The notes beneath the pieces were generated by a model. The model did no database searches. It was not told the origin of the DNA and was given only the letters and a program-made list of their open reading frames with translations. The position numbers and the translations under genes are program-made. A stretch of 64,000 nt of DNA, taken from contig QEOQ01000534.1 in the NCBI GenBank assembly GCA_010279815.1, forward strand, positions 382,400 through 446,399. Direction: 5' to 3'. The DNA comes from Brachionus plicatilis (taxonomy: Eukaryota; Rotifera; Eurotatoria; Ploima; Brachionidae). Positions within the stretch are counted from its first letter, which is position 1; the number at the start of each line of letters is the position of its first letter. This document shows, piece after piece, positions 35,736 to 50,700 of this stretch.

Positions 35736-38700
35736 ATGAGTGAATCCGGCGGTAATCTGTCTGGTTTTAACAATTCTTCTGAAAATGATAACGATGGTGA
35801 GGAGTGTAATAATAGGTAGACCAAAAGCAAATTAAAAATGAAGCCAAAGTTTTATTTTTATTTAAAGATTACGACCAGCGACTTGGATAGTTGTGACATG
35901 TTTGCTACTTCTTCTCTTGTTACTCGGAATTATTGCATTAGCTTTGATACCACTTTATTTATCCGGAGGACCAGACAATGGCACAAACGACCAAATAAAA
36001 AGTATTTAAGACTTTAAGTTAAATCAAATTTTTAAAATAATTTTTAAAGTCACGAATGGAAGTATTCAAATATCTGGTTTTTGCTCAATTCCGGTTAATA
36101 TTTCAAATACAACTTCTATTTCTTCCTTACTTGATAACAAGACAATGGAAAGTGAAATAAAAAATAATCTAAAACTACTGGTAATTCTTTATTGAAAAAT
36201 TCCCTCTAAAATTTTAAAATTTTTCTCTAAAATAAATTTTAGTATAAAGAATTTTTTACTGAATTGTTCGGCTCTAATATTTTTGAGGTTGACGTAATTA
36301 ATTTGAAAAATTTGAATGAATCATTTGTCAAACCCGAACTGAATGTAACATTCAAGCAAGAATTAGACTCGGACATCAAAGATTTATTAGCTAAACTAAA
36401 TACTGCAAATATTCAATCAGTTATGGAAAAAATTGACCATTACAAATATAGTTATCTTTTTCTTTTCGAGGAAATTGATGACTGCACAGGAGCTTTTGTA
36501 AACGGTAATTATTAAATAAATATTTTTTTAATTAATTAATAATTTGATTTTAGCAAGTATTTGTGAATCGAATTCAACTAGTACAAGCTGTTTGCCAATA
36601 TCATGCGAGATTGATATCAACTGTAATAATGAAATAGACAGAATTTCTAGCACTACTTCAGTGTCTTTATCTACAACATCTAATAAAGGTATTTATCTGC
36701 AAAAATTAATTGTTTTAATTTTTATTTTATTAAAGAAACGAGTAAAATTGAAGATCTAATGACAACTGAATACAAAAATCTAACCACAGAAAGAGAAACT
36801 GAGACAGAAATTAATAAAGACCTGACTACAATGTCTTTGACTTTCTCTACAATTCAAGACCTATCCACTACCATGTTTTTAACATCTAAATTAACCAATA
36901 ATTCTTCTTATGGTAAAATTAAAAGTCTACTATTAAACATTTTTTTTACTAAAGTTATTTAGAGAAATATGGTTATTTAATGATCGAAAATTTCTGTCGT
37001 ATTCCGGTTATGGATGGTTCCATGGGAGATAATTTTATAGATATACTTAAAGAAAATGGAACAATTATTCCTCAAAATAATATTAATATTACTGAAGAAT
37101 TCGAGGCAATTGTTCGTTAAATTTTAAATATGATTTTAAGAAAAATTAAATTATTTTTTTAAGTATAATAAAATATTTAGAGAATTTTTGGGATCGAATT
37201 TTGCTGATGTGAATGTTATTTTTGTTAGAGTTGAAGAAAATAACTTTGATTTTTATGTACGGCCATATTTAAATGTTAGCTTTCAAAGTCAAGATAAAAA
37301 ATTGACCTTAGCAAGCCTGACATCAAAGCTAAAATCAGAAAATATTGAATCAGCTTTTAAAAAATATTCTTCAGATTCAGTACTTGGTGACTATATTCGT
37401 CTGGAATTAATTGATGAATGCAATGGAACTGAAGTTAAAAGTAAGTAAAATAATTATCAAAAATTTTATTTATTTTTTTTTCGAAATGAATTCTAAATTG
37501 TAATATCTTAATTAATAAAGTTTTAAACTGTGATGCTTCTATTCTTCAATGCAATAATTCATATTGTTATGTAGATGAAAATTGTGATGAGACCGGTGGG
37601 GATTCAGTTTTTACCAGAAAACCTTCAACATCTACGTCAACAACGCAAACACCAACTTTTTCGTCGATTATTCCGATAAGAACGAATTCATCGACACAAA
37701 TTTTGATAACAACATCCACTTCAGAAACAAGTTCTTCAATTGATAGACCAGGTAGGAGATTTAAAAAATAATTATGTAATTTAAAGTAATTCCTTAAATC
37801 AAGAAACATTGACCACAAGTATAACCTCAACAACAATTAGACAATTTTCAACGATAAAGCCGGATCAAAAAAATAGTAATACACGAAAAATTAAATAAAT
37901 TTTGTTTTTACATTAAAATATAGAAACGCATGTTAATTTAACAATTGAAAAATTCTGCTTAATTCCGGTCGGAAACAGTGCTATCGGAAGACAGCTTATT
38001 GAGGATTTGGAACGAAATAAGACAAGACAAGAAATGCCCGAAAATAACATTTATGATGCATTAGAAAAATTGGTAAAAATTGATAAATTTTAATTTGTAA
38101 TTTAAAACTAACATTTACTTTTTAAAGTATGAACGACAATTCAATTCTTTATATGGTTCTGTATTTCATAGAGTAAATGTAACATATATCTATCTTCAAA
38201 GAATTTCGAATGAATATTTTATATCGCCATCGATTTTTTTGATGTTTATAATTGAGGGACAAAATCTGACAGCAAAGAATATTTCAGCCAAACTCAATTC
38301 CGAAGATATCGAAGACACTTTTAGTCAAAATGGTATTGGCTCTGAAATAAATAGATATGTCAATGTTCAGTCTATTTCTAATTGCTCAAATACGCTAATC
38401 AATAGTAAAAATTAATATTCAAATATCTTAATTTAAAATAATTTTAATCTTTTAGTATCTGAATGCAACGAAACATCTTCAAATTCTTTAACATGCCAGA
38501 CCCAACAGTGTTTTATTGATATTGATTGTGATGAAACTAACAATGATTCTAAAATGACCAAACAGTCTTCAACTTCTAGTTCCACTTTGACCACTCTTCT
38601 TACATCCACAAAATCATATCGTGAGTTTTTGTTTTAATCTTTTTCCTCAAGAATATTTTTAATTTTTTTGACACCGAGTAAACGGAGCCATTAAACCAAT

Positions 38701-41700
38701 TTATGTCTTGTGCAAATTAAGTCTATAAAATTTTAACTTTTTTTTAACCTTTATCTGTTGTAGAACATTTAAAATTTTATTATAAAAAATTCATTTGTAA
38801 ACTCTGTTCACTCAAGATTTCTATCAAAAGTCACAAGTTGCTTCTAAAGAATGGTTAAATTCATCAATTTTTGATTAATTTTAATTTTTTTTTAAGAATA
38901 CTCTTCTTTAAAATTTCTTCAATTATTTAGTGAATTTTTTCAGATTTTACTTAAATTTGACATTCATATTCCTTACTGCTCGACAATAATCATTTAGATT
39001 TTTTTTCTAGCTTTTTAAACATATTAAAAAATAGCATCTTATATAATTTATCTTTAAAGAAAGATTTTAGATTTTTTTTATAGAACACAATTCTCCCAAG
39101 CATCAAAACAACGAAACTTTTTTAAGATGGTTTTTTTTTCTTTATTTGGTTGCTGATTTTTACTAAAAAAATCAATTACCGAAATTAATGAATAATTCAA
39201 CGATACTGATTTAATTAATCACCTTTAAAAAATTTAAATGTCTAGCAATTTTATATTTATATTAGTAAAATTAATCAATTTAGTATTTACTGAGCTTCTT
39301 TATTATCATTGCATTCGCTAAACAATTTCTTTTTAAAAATTCATATTCCTTAACGTTCGACAATAATCATTTAGAATTTTTTTCTAGCTTTTTAACCATA
39401 TTTAAAAAATAACATTTGATATAATTATTTTAGTTCAAGTCCAAAATTATTTTAGTGTAACTCAAAAATTATTTTAAGTCAAATTAGAAATTATTTTAAT
39501 TCAACTCAGAAATTATTTTTGTAAAAATCAAAAATTATTTAAGTGCCAGTTGATTTATATAGTAAAGTTTTGAAATATAAAAGTTCTGATTTGAATTATT
39601 TAGGTAAAAATCCGAATAATTCAGTGCACATAAAATAATGTAGTACTTTTTGGAAATAATATAGTGCAGTTTGGTATTAAAAAAAGTGCAACTTCTGATT
39701 AATTTATAGTGCAACATTAAATACAAGCCATTTATCCTTAAAGAAAATTTTAGATTTTTTTTATAGAATACAATTCTCCAAAGCACCATAACAACAAAAC
39801 TGTTAGATGGTTTTTTTTTCTTTATTTGGTCGCTGATTTTTACCAAAAATATTAATTACCCAAATTAATAAATCATTAAACTATATTGATTTAATAAATC
39901 ATCTTTTAAAAAATTTAAATGTCTAGAAATATAATATTCATTTTAGTAAAATTAAATAATTGAGGATTTACTGAGCTTCTTTATTATCATTGCATTCTCT
40001 AAATAATTCTTTATCAAGATATAGAAACACAGCCTAAATATATTTATTGTAAATTTGGTGACGTAATTTGAAAAACCGAAATATATCAGTCGCTTTATTT
40101 TTTTTTAAACGACCCACATATTCTTGTAGATCTTGAAGAGAGGAATCTAAATATATACATGAAATATTTTTAAAAAATTTTTAAACCTTTTTTTTTTAAT
40201 TCAAAGTTTTTTTTTTTGCTAATCCGTTTTAATTTTTCAAATTAGTAATTATGTTTGACAATTTTTGATCCGATGACGGAACAAGTTTGAACTGACCTTA
40301 TTTGCTTATCGTTTTCAGCGGGTCTTAATTTGTAGAAAATAGTTTTACTAGAATTTTAAGATAGCCGATGGGTCCATTGTCTAATGCTGTTATTTTTATG
40401 GGTTAAGAGGTTAATTAGGTATCACCTCAATACCCAAAAATCCCACCCATTTACCCCTAAAAATAAAATATTTAACTTAATTAGCCAAAATTGGTTAACC
40501 AAAATTAGCTAACCACAGAACCAAGCAAAACCAACATCACTAAAAAATTTAAATTTTTGTTTCTCCTCTTTTATTATTTATTTATTTATTTGTTTTCTGT
40601 ACCGAGCTAAAGCTCCTTCAGAATAAGTTAAAAAGTAAAATAAAAAAAATAAAATAAAAATGAAATAAAATAAAAATAAAATTAAAGTTAATAAAATGAG
40701 ATAAAAAAAAGAATCAAAATAAAGTAAATAAGCTAAAAAAATGAAAGTTGAAAAGACATAAATTGGAAAAGATTGTAACATGTGGCACATGTTTGCATAG
40801 TTCAAGTTTCAGGAAAATAAGAAGAAATGGTAAGGTAGCAATTACACAATGGAGTTGGATATTCAATATGTCTTGATTCGAAACCTTCTTTGTATTCCTT
40901 CACCAGTCTTTCAACTAATGGGATAGAATGACTCAGTCCTGTCCCAACATATCTCTCACTCAATTCAAAAAGCCGATTCGAGACTGTTAGTAATTTTAGT
41001 TTATTAAAAGCCTCATGATGCACGATGTTGGAGGGAGTATCATATTTTAACTTAAGAATAGACCTGACTGCTGTATTCTGAATTGCTTGCAGTTTTTTGA
41101 TATTATTTTCTGAAAATGAATTTAGGCAAGGAAAAGAATAGTCTAAGATTGATCCGACTAAAGATTTATATAAATTTCCTAGTGTGTTTTGATTGAGACC
41201 CCATTTTTTGTTTGACAATATCTTAATAATGTTTAGTCTTTTATTGCAGCGTTCTTTAATTTCGTCTACCAGTATATTAAAGTTTAACTTAGAATCAAAT
41301 TTAATACCAAGAAACTTGATTTCTTTTTGGCTCACTATTCTGTTTCCATAAATTTTTAAGTTTAGATTATCACTCTCTTTTTTGTACCTAGAAAAGACTA
41401 CTGAACACGACTTTTCAACTGATATCTTCATTTTCCATTTAATAAGCCATAATTCTAGTTCGTTGGTGTATTTATTAATCTTATTTTCTAGGTTCCCCTT
41501 TTTGTTATAAATGAAGAATGTAACTAGATCATCTGCGAAAAGCAGAGAGTATTCATTATTTGTTTTGTTTCTTTTGGGGATGTCATTAATATATATACTA
41601 AATAAGAGAGGACTAATTACTGAGCCTTGAGGAACACCTGCAGTTATTTGATATTCTTCGCTCAGATGGTCATTCACATTTACCTTAAATGTCCTAGAGT

Positions 41701-44700
41701 CTAAAAAGGATCTAATCCAGTTAGTCAAGTAATGAGGTGGATTTATTTTAATCAATTTAAAAAGTAAACCTTCATGCCAAACCCTATCAAAGGCTTTAGA
41801 AATATCAAAAAAAAGATAATTTGATTTTATTTGATAAAAATATTCGTTCTGTATTATCAAAATTCGTCAATATATTATAAAAATGAATCAGAATAAACAA
41901 AAAGAAGTTAAAAAAAAGAAGTTTTCAATGGAAGATCTTGATAACGCAAAAAAAGATGCTTTTGAAAAAAAAACTGAACACTACTCAAGCTTCAAATTTA
42001 TACAACATTCTGACACAATAACAAAGGGTAAGAGTTTCAATGTGATGAATATCTGGACTAATCTTTTAAACTAAAAAAAATTAAGCATAAAATTTATTTT
42101 AAATTCGTTAATAATTCGTTTAAATTTTTTTCTAAATAGTTATGTTATAGCGTATATTTAAAAGAATAATAATAAAGAATATTTTAAATATTTATATTAT
42201 TAAAAAAAACAAAAAATCCTTTTTTTAATTCTCATTGAGCTAATTGGGTGAATTCGGTGAATATCCTGAAAAAGAGGTTAGTTATCGGGCCAAATATTTA
42301 CAAAATCAGGGGTAACTGGGTTAACCTAATTCACCCAATAAGGCCTCACCCAATTAACCGCAGGAGGTAAAGGGATGACTAGAAACAAGTGGTCTAATTC
42401 GTGTAAGTAAGTGAGTATTTTTGGAGTTTTTGAATAAAATGAGTGCGAAATATGCAATAAAAAAAAAAGGTCACCCGGTTAGGTTCATTTACCATACTTG
42501 AATTCATTATTGTGATTTATGGAAAAGAAATTATTGATTTCATTATTTTTTTATTCAAACTTATGAAAAATAAAAAGAAATTTGTGAAAATATAACTTAA
42601 TCGAAAATTTAACACGACTAAAATTTGTTTTGAAAATTAAAACATAAAATTTTTTAGTTCTTTATTTTTAGTAATGCAATCAGAAATTTAGATACAAAAA
42701 AAATAAAACGGTGTTAAAATTTGTTTAATATTTAAATAATTAATTTTTTTTTCAATGTTCTTATTAATATTTATTTGAATTCCGTTTGAATTTCTTATTA
42801 TGGTTTTTAGTGCTAACATTTTTAATCTTGAACTAAAAAAATTACTTAAATACGAAACAATTTCTAATCGCATATTCATTATTCAAAGATTGAACTAAAA
42901 TAATAAATCTCTTAAGACTAAAATTTAAATAACCTATATAAAATTATAGAGATTGAATCTTTAAAAGATCTACATCTAATTTATTAAAAAAAAAATATTT
43001 TTAAAATTTTTTATTATATTGTATCGATATGCTATAAGAAATACTATTCAATAATAGCTAACTGTTGAAAAAAGGGATGTAATTTTATGAAAGGATGCTA
43101 CATCATAATATTAAAAAAAATCAAAAATAACAATTACAAACAAAAATCAATTTATTTTATTGTAATTTCAAAGATACTTCCTTCATCCCACTCTTGAATT
43201 TAAAACAAAAAGAACTATTTTTAAATTAAAAAAAAAATAAATAAAATTATAAATATTTTATTTTTGCATTAAAATATAGAAACGCATGTTAATTTAACAA
43301 TTGAAAAATTCTGCTTAATTCCGGTCAGAAACAGTGCTATCGGAAGACAGCTTATTGAGGATTTGGAACGAAATAAGACAAGACAAGAAATGCCCGAAAA
43401 TAACATTTATGATGCATTAGAAAAATTGGTAAAAATTGATAAATTTTAATTTGTAATTTAAAACTAACATTTACTTTTTAAAGTATGAACGACAATTCAA
43501 TTCTTTATATGGTTCTGTATTTCATAGAGTAAATGTAACATATATCTATCTTCAAAGAATTTCGAATGAATATTTTATATCGCCATCGATTTTTTTGATG
43601 TTTATAATTGAGGGACAAAATCTGACAGCAAAGAATATTTCAGCCAAACTCAATTCCGAAGATATCGAAGACACTTTTAGCCAAAATGGTATTGGCTCTG
43701 AAATAAATAGATATGTCAATGTTCAGTCTATTTCTAATTGCTCAAATACGCTAATCAATAGTAAAAATTAATATTCAAATATCTTAATTTAAAATAATTT
43801 TAATCTTTTAGTATCTGAATGCAACGAAACATCTTCAAATTCTTTAACATGCCAGACCCAACAGTGTTTTATTGATATTGATTGTGATGAAACTAACAAT
43901 GATTCTAAAATGACCAAACAGTCTTCAACTTCTAGTTCCACTTTGACCACTCTTCTTACATCCACAAAATCATATCGTGAGTTTTTGTTTTAATCTTTAT
44001 TCTCAAGAAAATTTTTAATTTTTTTGACACCGAGTAAACGGAGCCATTAAACCAATTTATGTCTTGTGCAAATTAAGTCTATAAGATTTTAACTTTTTTT
44101 TAACCTTTATCTGTTGTAGAACATTTAAAATTTTATTTTAAAAAATTCATTTGTTTACTCTGTTCGCGTTTTTTTTCTAGCTTTTTAAACATATTAAAAA
44201 ATAGCATCTTATATAATTTATCCTTAAAGAAAGATTTTAGATTTTTTTTATAGAACACAATTCTCCTAAGCATCAAAACAACAAAACTTTTTTAAGATGG
44301 TTTTTTTTCTTTATTTGGTTGCTGATTTTTACTAAAAAAATTAATTACCGAAATTAATAAATTATTAACGATACTCATTTAATTAATTATCTTTTAAAAA
44401 ATTTAAATGTCTAGCAATTTTATATTTATTTTAGTAAAATTAATCAATTTAGTATTTACTGAGTTTCTTTATTATCATTGCTTTCGCTCTATAATTTCTT
44501 TTAAGATCATTTAATTCAATCTTTTTCCTTAAAAAAATACATTTTTGATTTTAAAAATTTTCTATTCAAAGTTTTAAAAAATAAAAAGAAATTTGTGAAA
44601 TTATAACGTCATCGAAAATTTAACACTAAAAAAATTTGTTTTGAAAATTAAGAAATTAAATTTTTTGGTTCGTCATTTTTAGTGATGCAATCAGAAATCT

Positions 44701-47700
44701 AGATACAAAAAAAAGAGGCATTAATAATAGTTAAATATTTAAATAATTAATTACGAATTTTTTAATTGTTCTTATTTAAATTTATTTGAATTCGGTTTAA
44801 TTATCGCATTATAATTTTAGTTCTAATTTTTTTTAACCTTGAACCGAAAAAATTATATAAATTCGAAACTATTTGGTTTAATTTTTTGTATTTGAATTAC
44901 AAAATGTATCCAATGTTGAAATTACATCGAAAAAGTTCGATGTTTCAAATATTTTTTTGTCACTTTCAAAAAAAAAAATTTAAGTTAATATTGCAAGTGT
45001 TTTCATAATAGAAATTAAACTCTCTAGTGAAATAGAATGAATTTAATTTTTATTTAGGAACTTTTAAATTATTTATTTATTTGTTTATCTGTATTAATCA
45101 TTAAAATAAAATATATTAAACAATAAAAATTAAAAATAAAGTAAAATAAGATAAAATTAAATGAAAAAAAGATAAATAATTTATTTAGATTTAAATTAAT
45201 AATTAATGGTTGAGAAACTCGATCTTGTCGGTTTGGTGAACTATAGTTCATATATTTTGCGATCAATTTTTGTTCTCAGGTTTGTGAACTAATCGTTCAC
45301 CTAATTTTTTTGTTCACAAAAAGGTGAACCATAATAAAGTAAGGTGATCAAATCTCAAATTAGGTGAAAACTATTAGACTATGAGAATAAATTGAATAAA
45401 ATAGCTTTTTAATAGAATGCCTAATTCTCGAAACTGATAAAAAATAAACAATTGAAGTTAATATTTTTTTTTTTTTTTCTAATTTGAAGGAGCTTTAGAT
45501 AAAGCATTTTATCCGATCTTGTTAACCTGTTATTACCTTAATCAATCCAAAATACCCAAATGCCCTCTCGACTTAAATCGAGGAACAAGAATTGTTCCAC
45601 AAAAAGATGAACCATCGTACAGCTGACAGACCGAAAATCTTTATTTCTTTCTTTTCTATTTATTTAAAAAAATATTTGTAAAAAATTTTATTATTTTGTA
45701 TCGAAATGCTGTAAAAAATACAATGATATTACAACTTATTGCTAAGAAATAGGAATGTAATTTAATTAAAGGATGTTACATCATAACATTCAAAAAAAAT
45801 CAAAATTAACAATCAGAATAAATAAAAAATATATATTATTGTAATTTCACAGATACTTCCTTCATCTCACTCTTGAATATAAAACAAAAAGAACTATTTT
45901 TAAATTAAAAAAAAATATAAATAAAATTATAAATATTTTATTTTTGCATTAAAATATAGAAACGCATGTTAATTTAACAATTGAGAAATTCTGCTTAATA
46001 CCAGTTAGAAACAGTGCTATCGGAAGACAGCTTATTGAGGATTTGGAACGAAATAAGACAAGACAAGAAATGCCCGAAAATAACATTTATGATGCATTAG
46101 AGAAATTGGTAAAAATTGATAAATTTTAATTTGTAATTTAAAACTAACATTTACTTTTTAAAGTATGAACGACAATTCAATTCTTTATATGGTTCTGTAT
46201 TCCATAGAGTAAATGTAACATATATATATCTTCAAAGAATTTCGAATGAATATTTTATATCGCCATCGATTTTTTTGATGTTTATAATTGAGGGACAAAA
46301 TCTGACAGCAAAGAATATTTCAGCCAAACTCAATTCCGAAGATATCGAAGACACTTTTAGCCAAAATGGTATTGGCTCTGAAATAAATAGATATGTCAAT
46401 GTTCAGTCTATTTCTAATTGCTCAAATACGCTAATCAATAGTAAAAATTAATATTCAAATATCTTAATTTAAAATAATTTTAATCTTTTAGTATCTGAAT
46501 GCAACGAAACATCTTCAAATTCTTTAACATGCCAGACCCAACAGTGTTTTATTGATTTTGATTGTGATGAAACTAACAATGATTCTAAAATGACCAAACA
46601 GTCTTCAACTTCTAGTTCCACTTTGACCACTCTTCTTACATCCACAAAATCATATCGTGAGTTTTTGTTATTATTAATACTTTTCTAATGAATATAGAGT
46701 TTTAGTGATACTTTAGTTTCACACTTCAAATTTTTATTTTTTTTTAATTTCTTGTTCAAAATATCATCAATTATTTTAATTTAGTTAAATATGGTGAAAT
46801 TTTCATAGAAAACTTCTGCCGAATACCTGTTCGAACTGGCTCAAATGGAGATCTTCTTGTCTTTACGTTATATGATAACAAAACGACTATCACTCAATTT
46901 AATATTAACATTTACGATTCTTTGAGAGAAATTGTTGGTAGAATTTTTTATTTTTTCACCTTTTTTATTCTTCATTTTTAGTACGAAAATATGTTCCGAA
47001 AGTTTTTTGGTGAAAATTTTGTTGGAATTAATGTTACAAATGTGAAAATGATAGCGGGAGCATTTGAATTTTATATCCATCCGTCTGTCAACATTACTTT
47101 CGGTATTCAGAATCCTAATTTGACATTGGCAAACTTGACATCAATTCTAAGCTCCTCAAATATCGAGACAACTTTTAAAGAATATTCACTTAATACTGAT
47201 TTAGAACCGTTTCTTTCTCTTCAATCAATTTACGGATGCAATGGAACCCTGATTTACAGTATAAATAATTTCTAAAAAATTTTGTTAATATTTTTTTAAA
47301 TACTTTCTAATAGTAAATGAATGCAGTATTATTAACATTGAACCGAATTGTGGTTATAGCAATTGTACTATTAATTTTGATTGTGCTGAAAATAGTGGAG
47401 ATTCAAGCTTTACCAGACCTCAATCGATGTCAAGTGAAAGAAGCACAATCTCATCTACAACAAGTTCATTTAATTCAAGTAATTCAATTTAATTTTTTTT
47501 TTTTTTTTTCAAACTTTTTTTTTAAAGTGAGCTACGGCTTTTTTGTTGTTGATAAATTTTGCCTTATACCAGTTCTAAACAATTCAAATGGAGATTTATT
47601 CATTGAATGGCTTGAAGAAAATCAAAGAAGAATCATCGAAATTAATTATTTTGACTTGGTAGAAAAAATAGTAAATTTTATTTAAAAGATTCAGTAAAAT

Positions 47701-50700
47701 ATTTTTTTTAAATAATTTTTAAGTTTCAAGACGTTTTTATGGAATTTTTCAAAGAAAATTACGAAGATCTAAAGCTTCTGGAAATTAAGATAGTGGAAGA
47801 TTCAGGATTTTTTATAAAACCTAGCGTAAATATAAGTTATGTGATCCGAGAACCGGACACTACGGTCGAAGATTTAACAGCCCAAATAAAGTCCCCTAAT
47901 ATAGAAAACTTTTTTTTGAAATATGCTAACGAAAGAATGCCCGGAATTTTCAAAAATTTTAGTTTTACTGATGGATGCAATGGGACTTTTGTTAATAGTA
48001 AATTATATCTAATTTGGAAAAAAAAAATTTTTTAAATTAAATTTTTTAGTTACTTCCTGCAATGAAACATCTTTAGGCACAATTTGTTTAAATAAAAATT
48101 GCACCGTTAATCTTAATTGCGGTCAAAATCCACAAACCGAAACAACAATCTCATCTACAACAATTTCTTCATATTTATCATCATCATCTTCATTGTTCTC
48201 AACATCATCATTTTTCTCATCATCATCATTCTCATCTTCATTTTCATCAACCTCATCTTCATCATCGTCCTTGTTGTCCTCAGCAGTTCTTTTGTCATCA
48301 TCAACATTATCAACTTTGATGCCATTTACCACTTCAAGTAAATTTTTTGCAATTATTCTATTTAGCTCTTTAATATTAATTTAATTGATTTTTTCATCAT
48401 CAATTAAATTTATATTAGAAATTAAAATTTTTAACTTGATATTTGTTTCGAAGATAAAAGTTTGAATTAACTTTCTTTATTTGAAATACCTGAAAATTTA
48501 AAAGAAGAGATTTAATCGAGTTTTTTTCTCAGGTTCGAAAACAAATTCAAACTTGAGTTTTTTCTCAATTGAAATTGAAACAATGAAGATACACGATTTC
48601 AAAATTTTAATGTTTTTTATTTTATAGATTCGATAGCCTTGGTAAATTTGAGTCGTTTTTGTTTAATACCAGTCAGATCAGATTCTAATGGATCACTTTT
48701 AGTTGATTTATTGAAAGAGAATCAAACAACAATTGAGCAATTCAATGTTTACGAATCTTTCCAATCAATAGTATCTTTTTTACTTTTTTTAATTTTTTTT
48801 ACTAATTTTAATTTAAGTATGAACAAATATTCATGGAAATATTAGAATCAAGTTTTTATAAATTGAATATATCTTATGTTCGTCTTGAAACAACTCAAGA
48901 AGGTTTTTATGTGAGTCTAAATCTTGAAATTCATTACAAAACTGGTCGAGTTAATGTAACTGAGGATCTAATTCCTAAAATTGAATCTTTTAATATTGAA
49001 GAAAGATTTTCAACTCTTGCTACGAACACTGACTTAAAGTATTTTATTTATGTCGAAAATCAAACATGCCAAAACTCACCTATTGAGAGTAAAAATTTTT
49101 CTTTAAATCTAAAAAAACTAACCTTTCATTTTAGTTATATCTTGTCTGGATTTTGTTGATTCATGCTTGCAGATCGAGTGCCTATTATACCAGAATTGTT
49201 CTGTTAGACCCACTATAACTCCAACAACTTCTACATTATCTACAAATTCTTCCACCCTCTCATCAACTCAATCTTCTTCAATGTCTACAAATTCTTCCAC
49301 CCTCTCATCAACTCAATCTTCTACAATGTCTACAGACTCTTCCACCTTCTCATCAACTCAATCTTCTACAATGTCTACAGACTCTTCCACCCTCTCATCA
49401 ACTCAATCTTCTACAATGTCTACAGACTCTTCCACCCTCTCGTCAACTCGATCTTCTTCAATGTCTACAGACTCTTCCACCCTCTCGTCAACTCAATCTT
49501 CTACAATATCTACAGACTCTTCCACCTTCTCATCAACTCAATCTTTTTCAATGTCTACAGACTCTTCCACCCTCTCGTCAACTCAATTATCTTCTTTATC
49601 ATCAACACAAGGATCTACAACAAGTTTATCATCTTCGTCCTCCACTTCATCTACCCAATTTACTACAACAACTGAGTCTACTTCCACTTCTAGGCAGCAA
49701 ACATCAACTCTACCTTCAACTGTTCTACCTGTTCCAATAGACGTAGAAGATTTATATTCATTTTTTTTTGTAACTGACTATCTTGTTGTAACATATTGTG
49801 GCAATGAGCCGAACTCCGATTTAATAAATGAATTACGCCAAAACACTTACGTTTACCTTAATTCAACAAATATTTTAAATTCATATTTTTTCGATTTAAT
49901 CTGGAGAGTAAAATTTTCTAAATTGATTTAAATTATATTTAATTATTTATTTTTATTTTAGTTAAATGAAAATCTAATTTGTATTTTTGGTAGTTTGGCT
50001 ATTTTCGATGAGTTCTATTTTAGAAGTGTTGATGATAATGGGACATGGTAATTTTAGAAAATTTTTTTACTATGTTAAATTTGGAACAAGAAAAAAAAAG
50101 CAATCCAATATTTGCTAAAATTGTCAATAATCAAGGCAAAAATTAAGTTTAAGTATTTTGACTGCTATTTAGTCATTTAATAATACGAATGTAAAATTCT
50201 CGTAGACGTTCTCTTAGAGATATGCGATTGTGAAATTTCATACAAAATTTCCAATACAAAAATTAAAAACTTTTATAACTTTTGTTCTAAAATTCAAAAA
50301 CTTGTTCTGTAGATGAAACAAAGTGAAACAACTGTTGTTTCACCTTCTGCAGAAGTCTGCAAAATCTGTGCAAATAGATTCCGCTTTATTTTTAATACTT
50401 TTAAATAGGGTGCAATTTTGCAGAATTTGCAAAGATTTTGCAGACTTCTGCAGAAGGTGAAACAACAGTTGTTTCACTTTGTTTCATTTACAGAACAAGT
50501 TTTTGAATTTTAGAACAAAAGTTATAAAAGTTTTTAATTTTTGTATTGGAAGTTTTGTATGAAATTTCATGATGCCTAGAGATATAGAGAGAAAAAATTG
50601 TAAAATATCTTTATGAGATCCTTATGAGAATTTTCATCGAAAATATCTTTCAGAAGATATTTTTATTTCGCCATCTTATTTATATTATCAAGAGACAAAT

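Noticed and set aside
37924..45960. Copy spacing of 5,356 and 2,680 bp, almost exactly two to one, hinting at a lost fourth copy
   Set aside because: The extra length in the first intron is explained by the LINE and local intron duplications; no exon remnant is visible midway.
48123..48332. Minus-strand acidic ORF of 69 codons
   Set aside because: It is the antisense of the Ser-coding TCA repeat in the giant gene linker.
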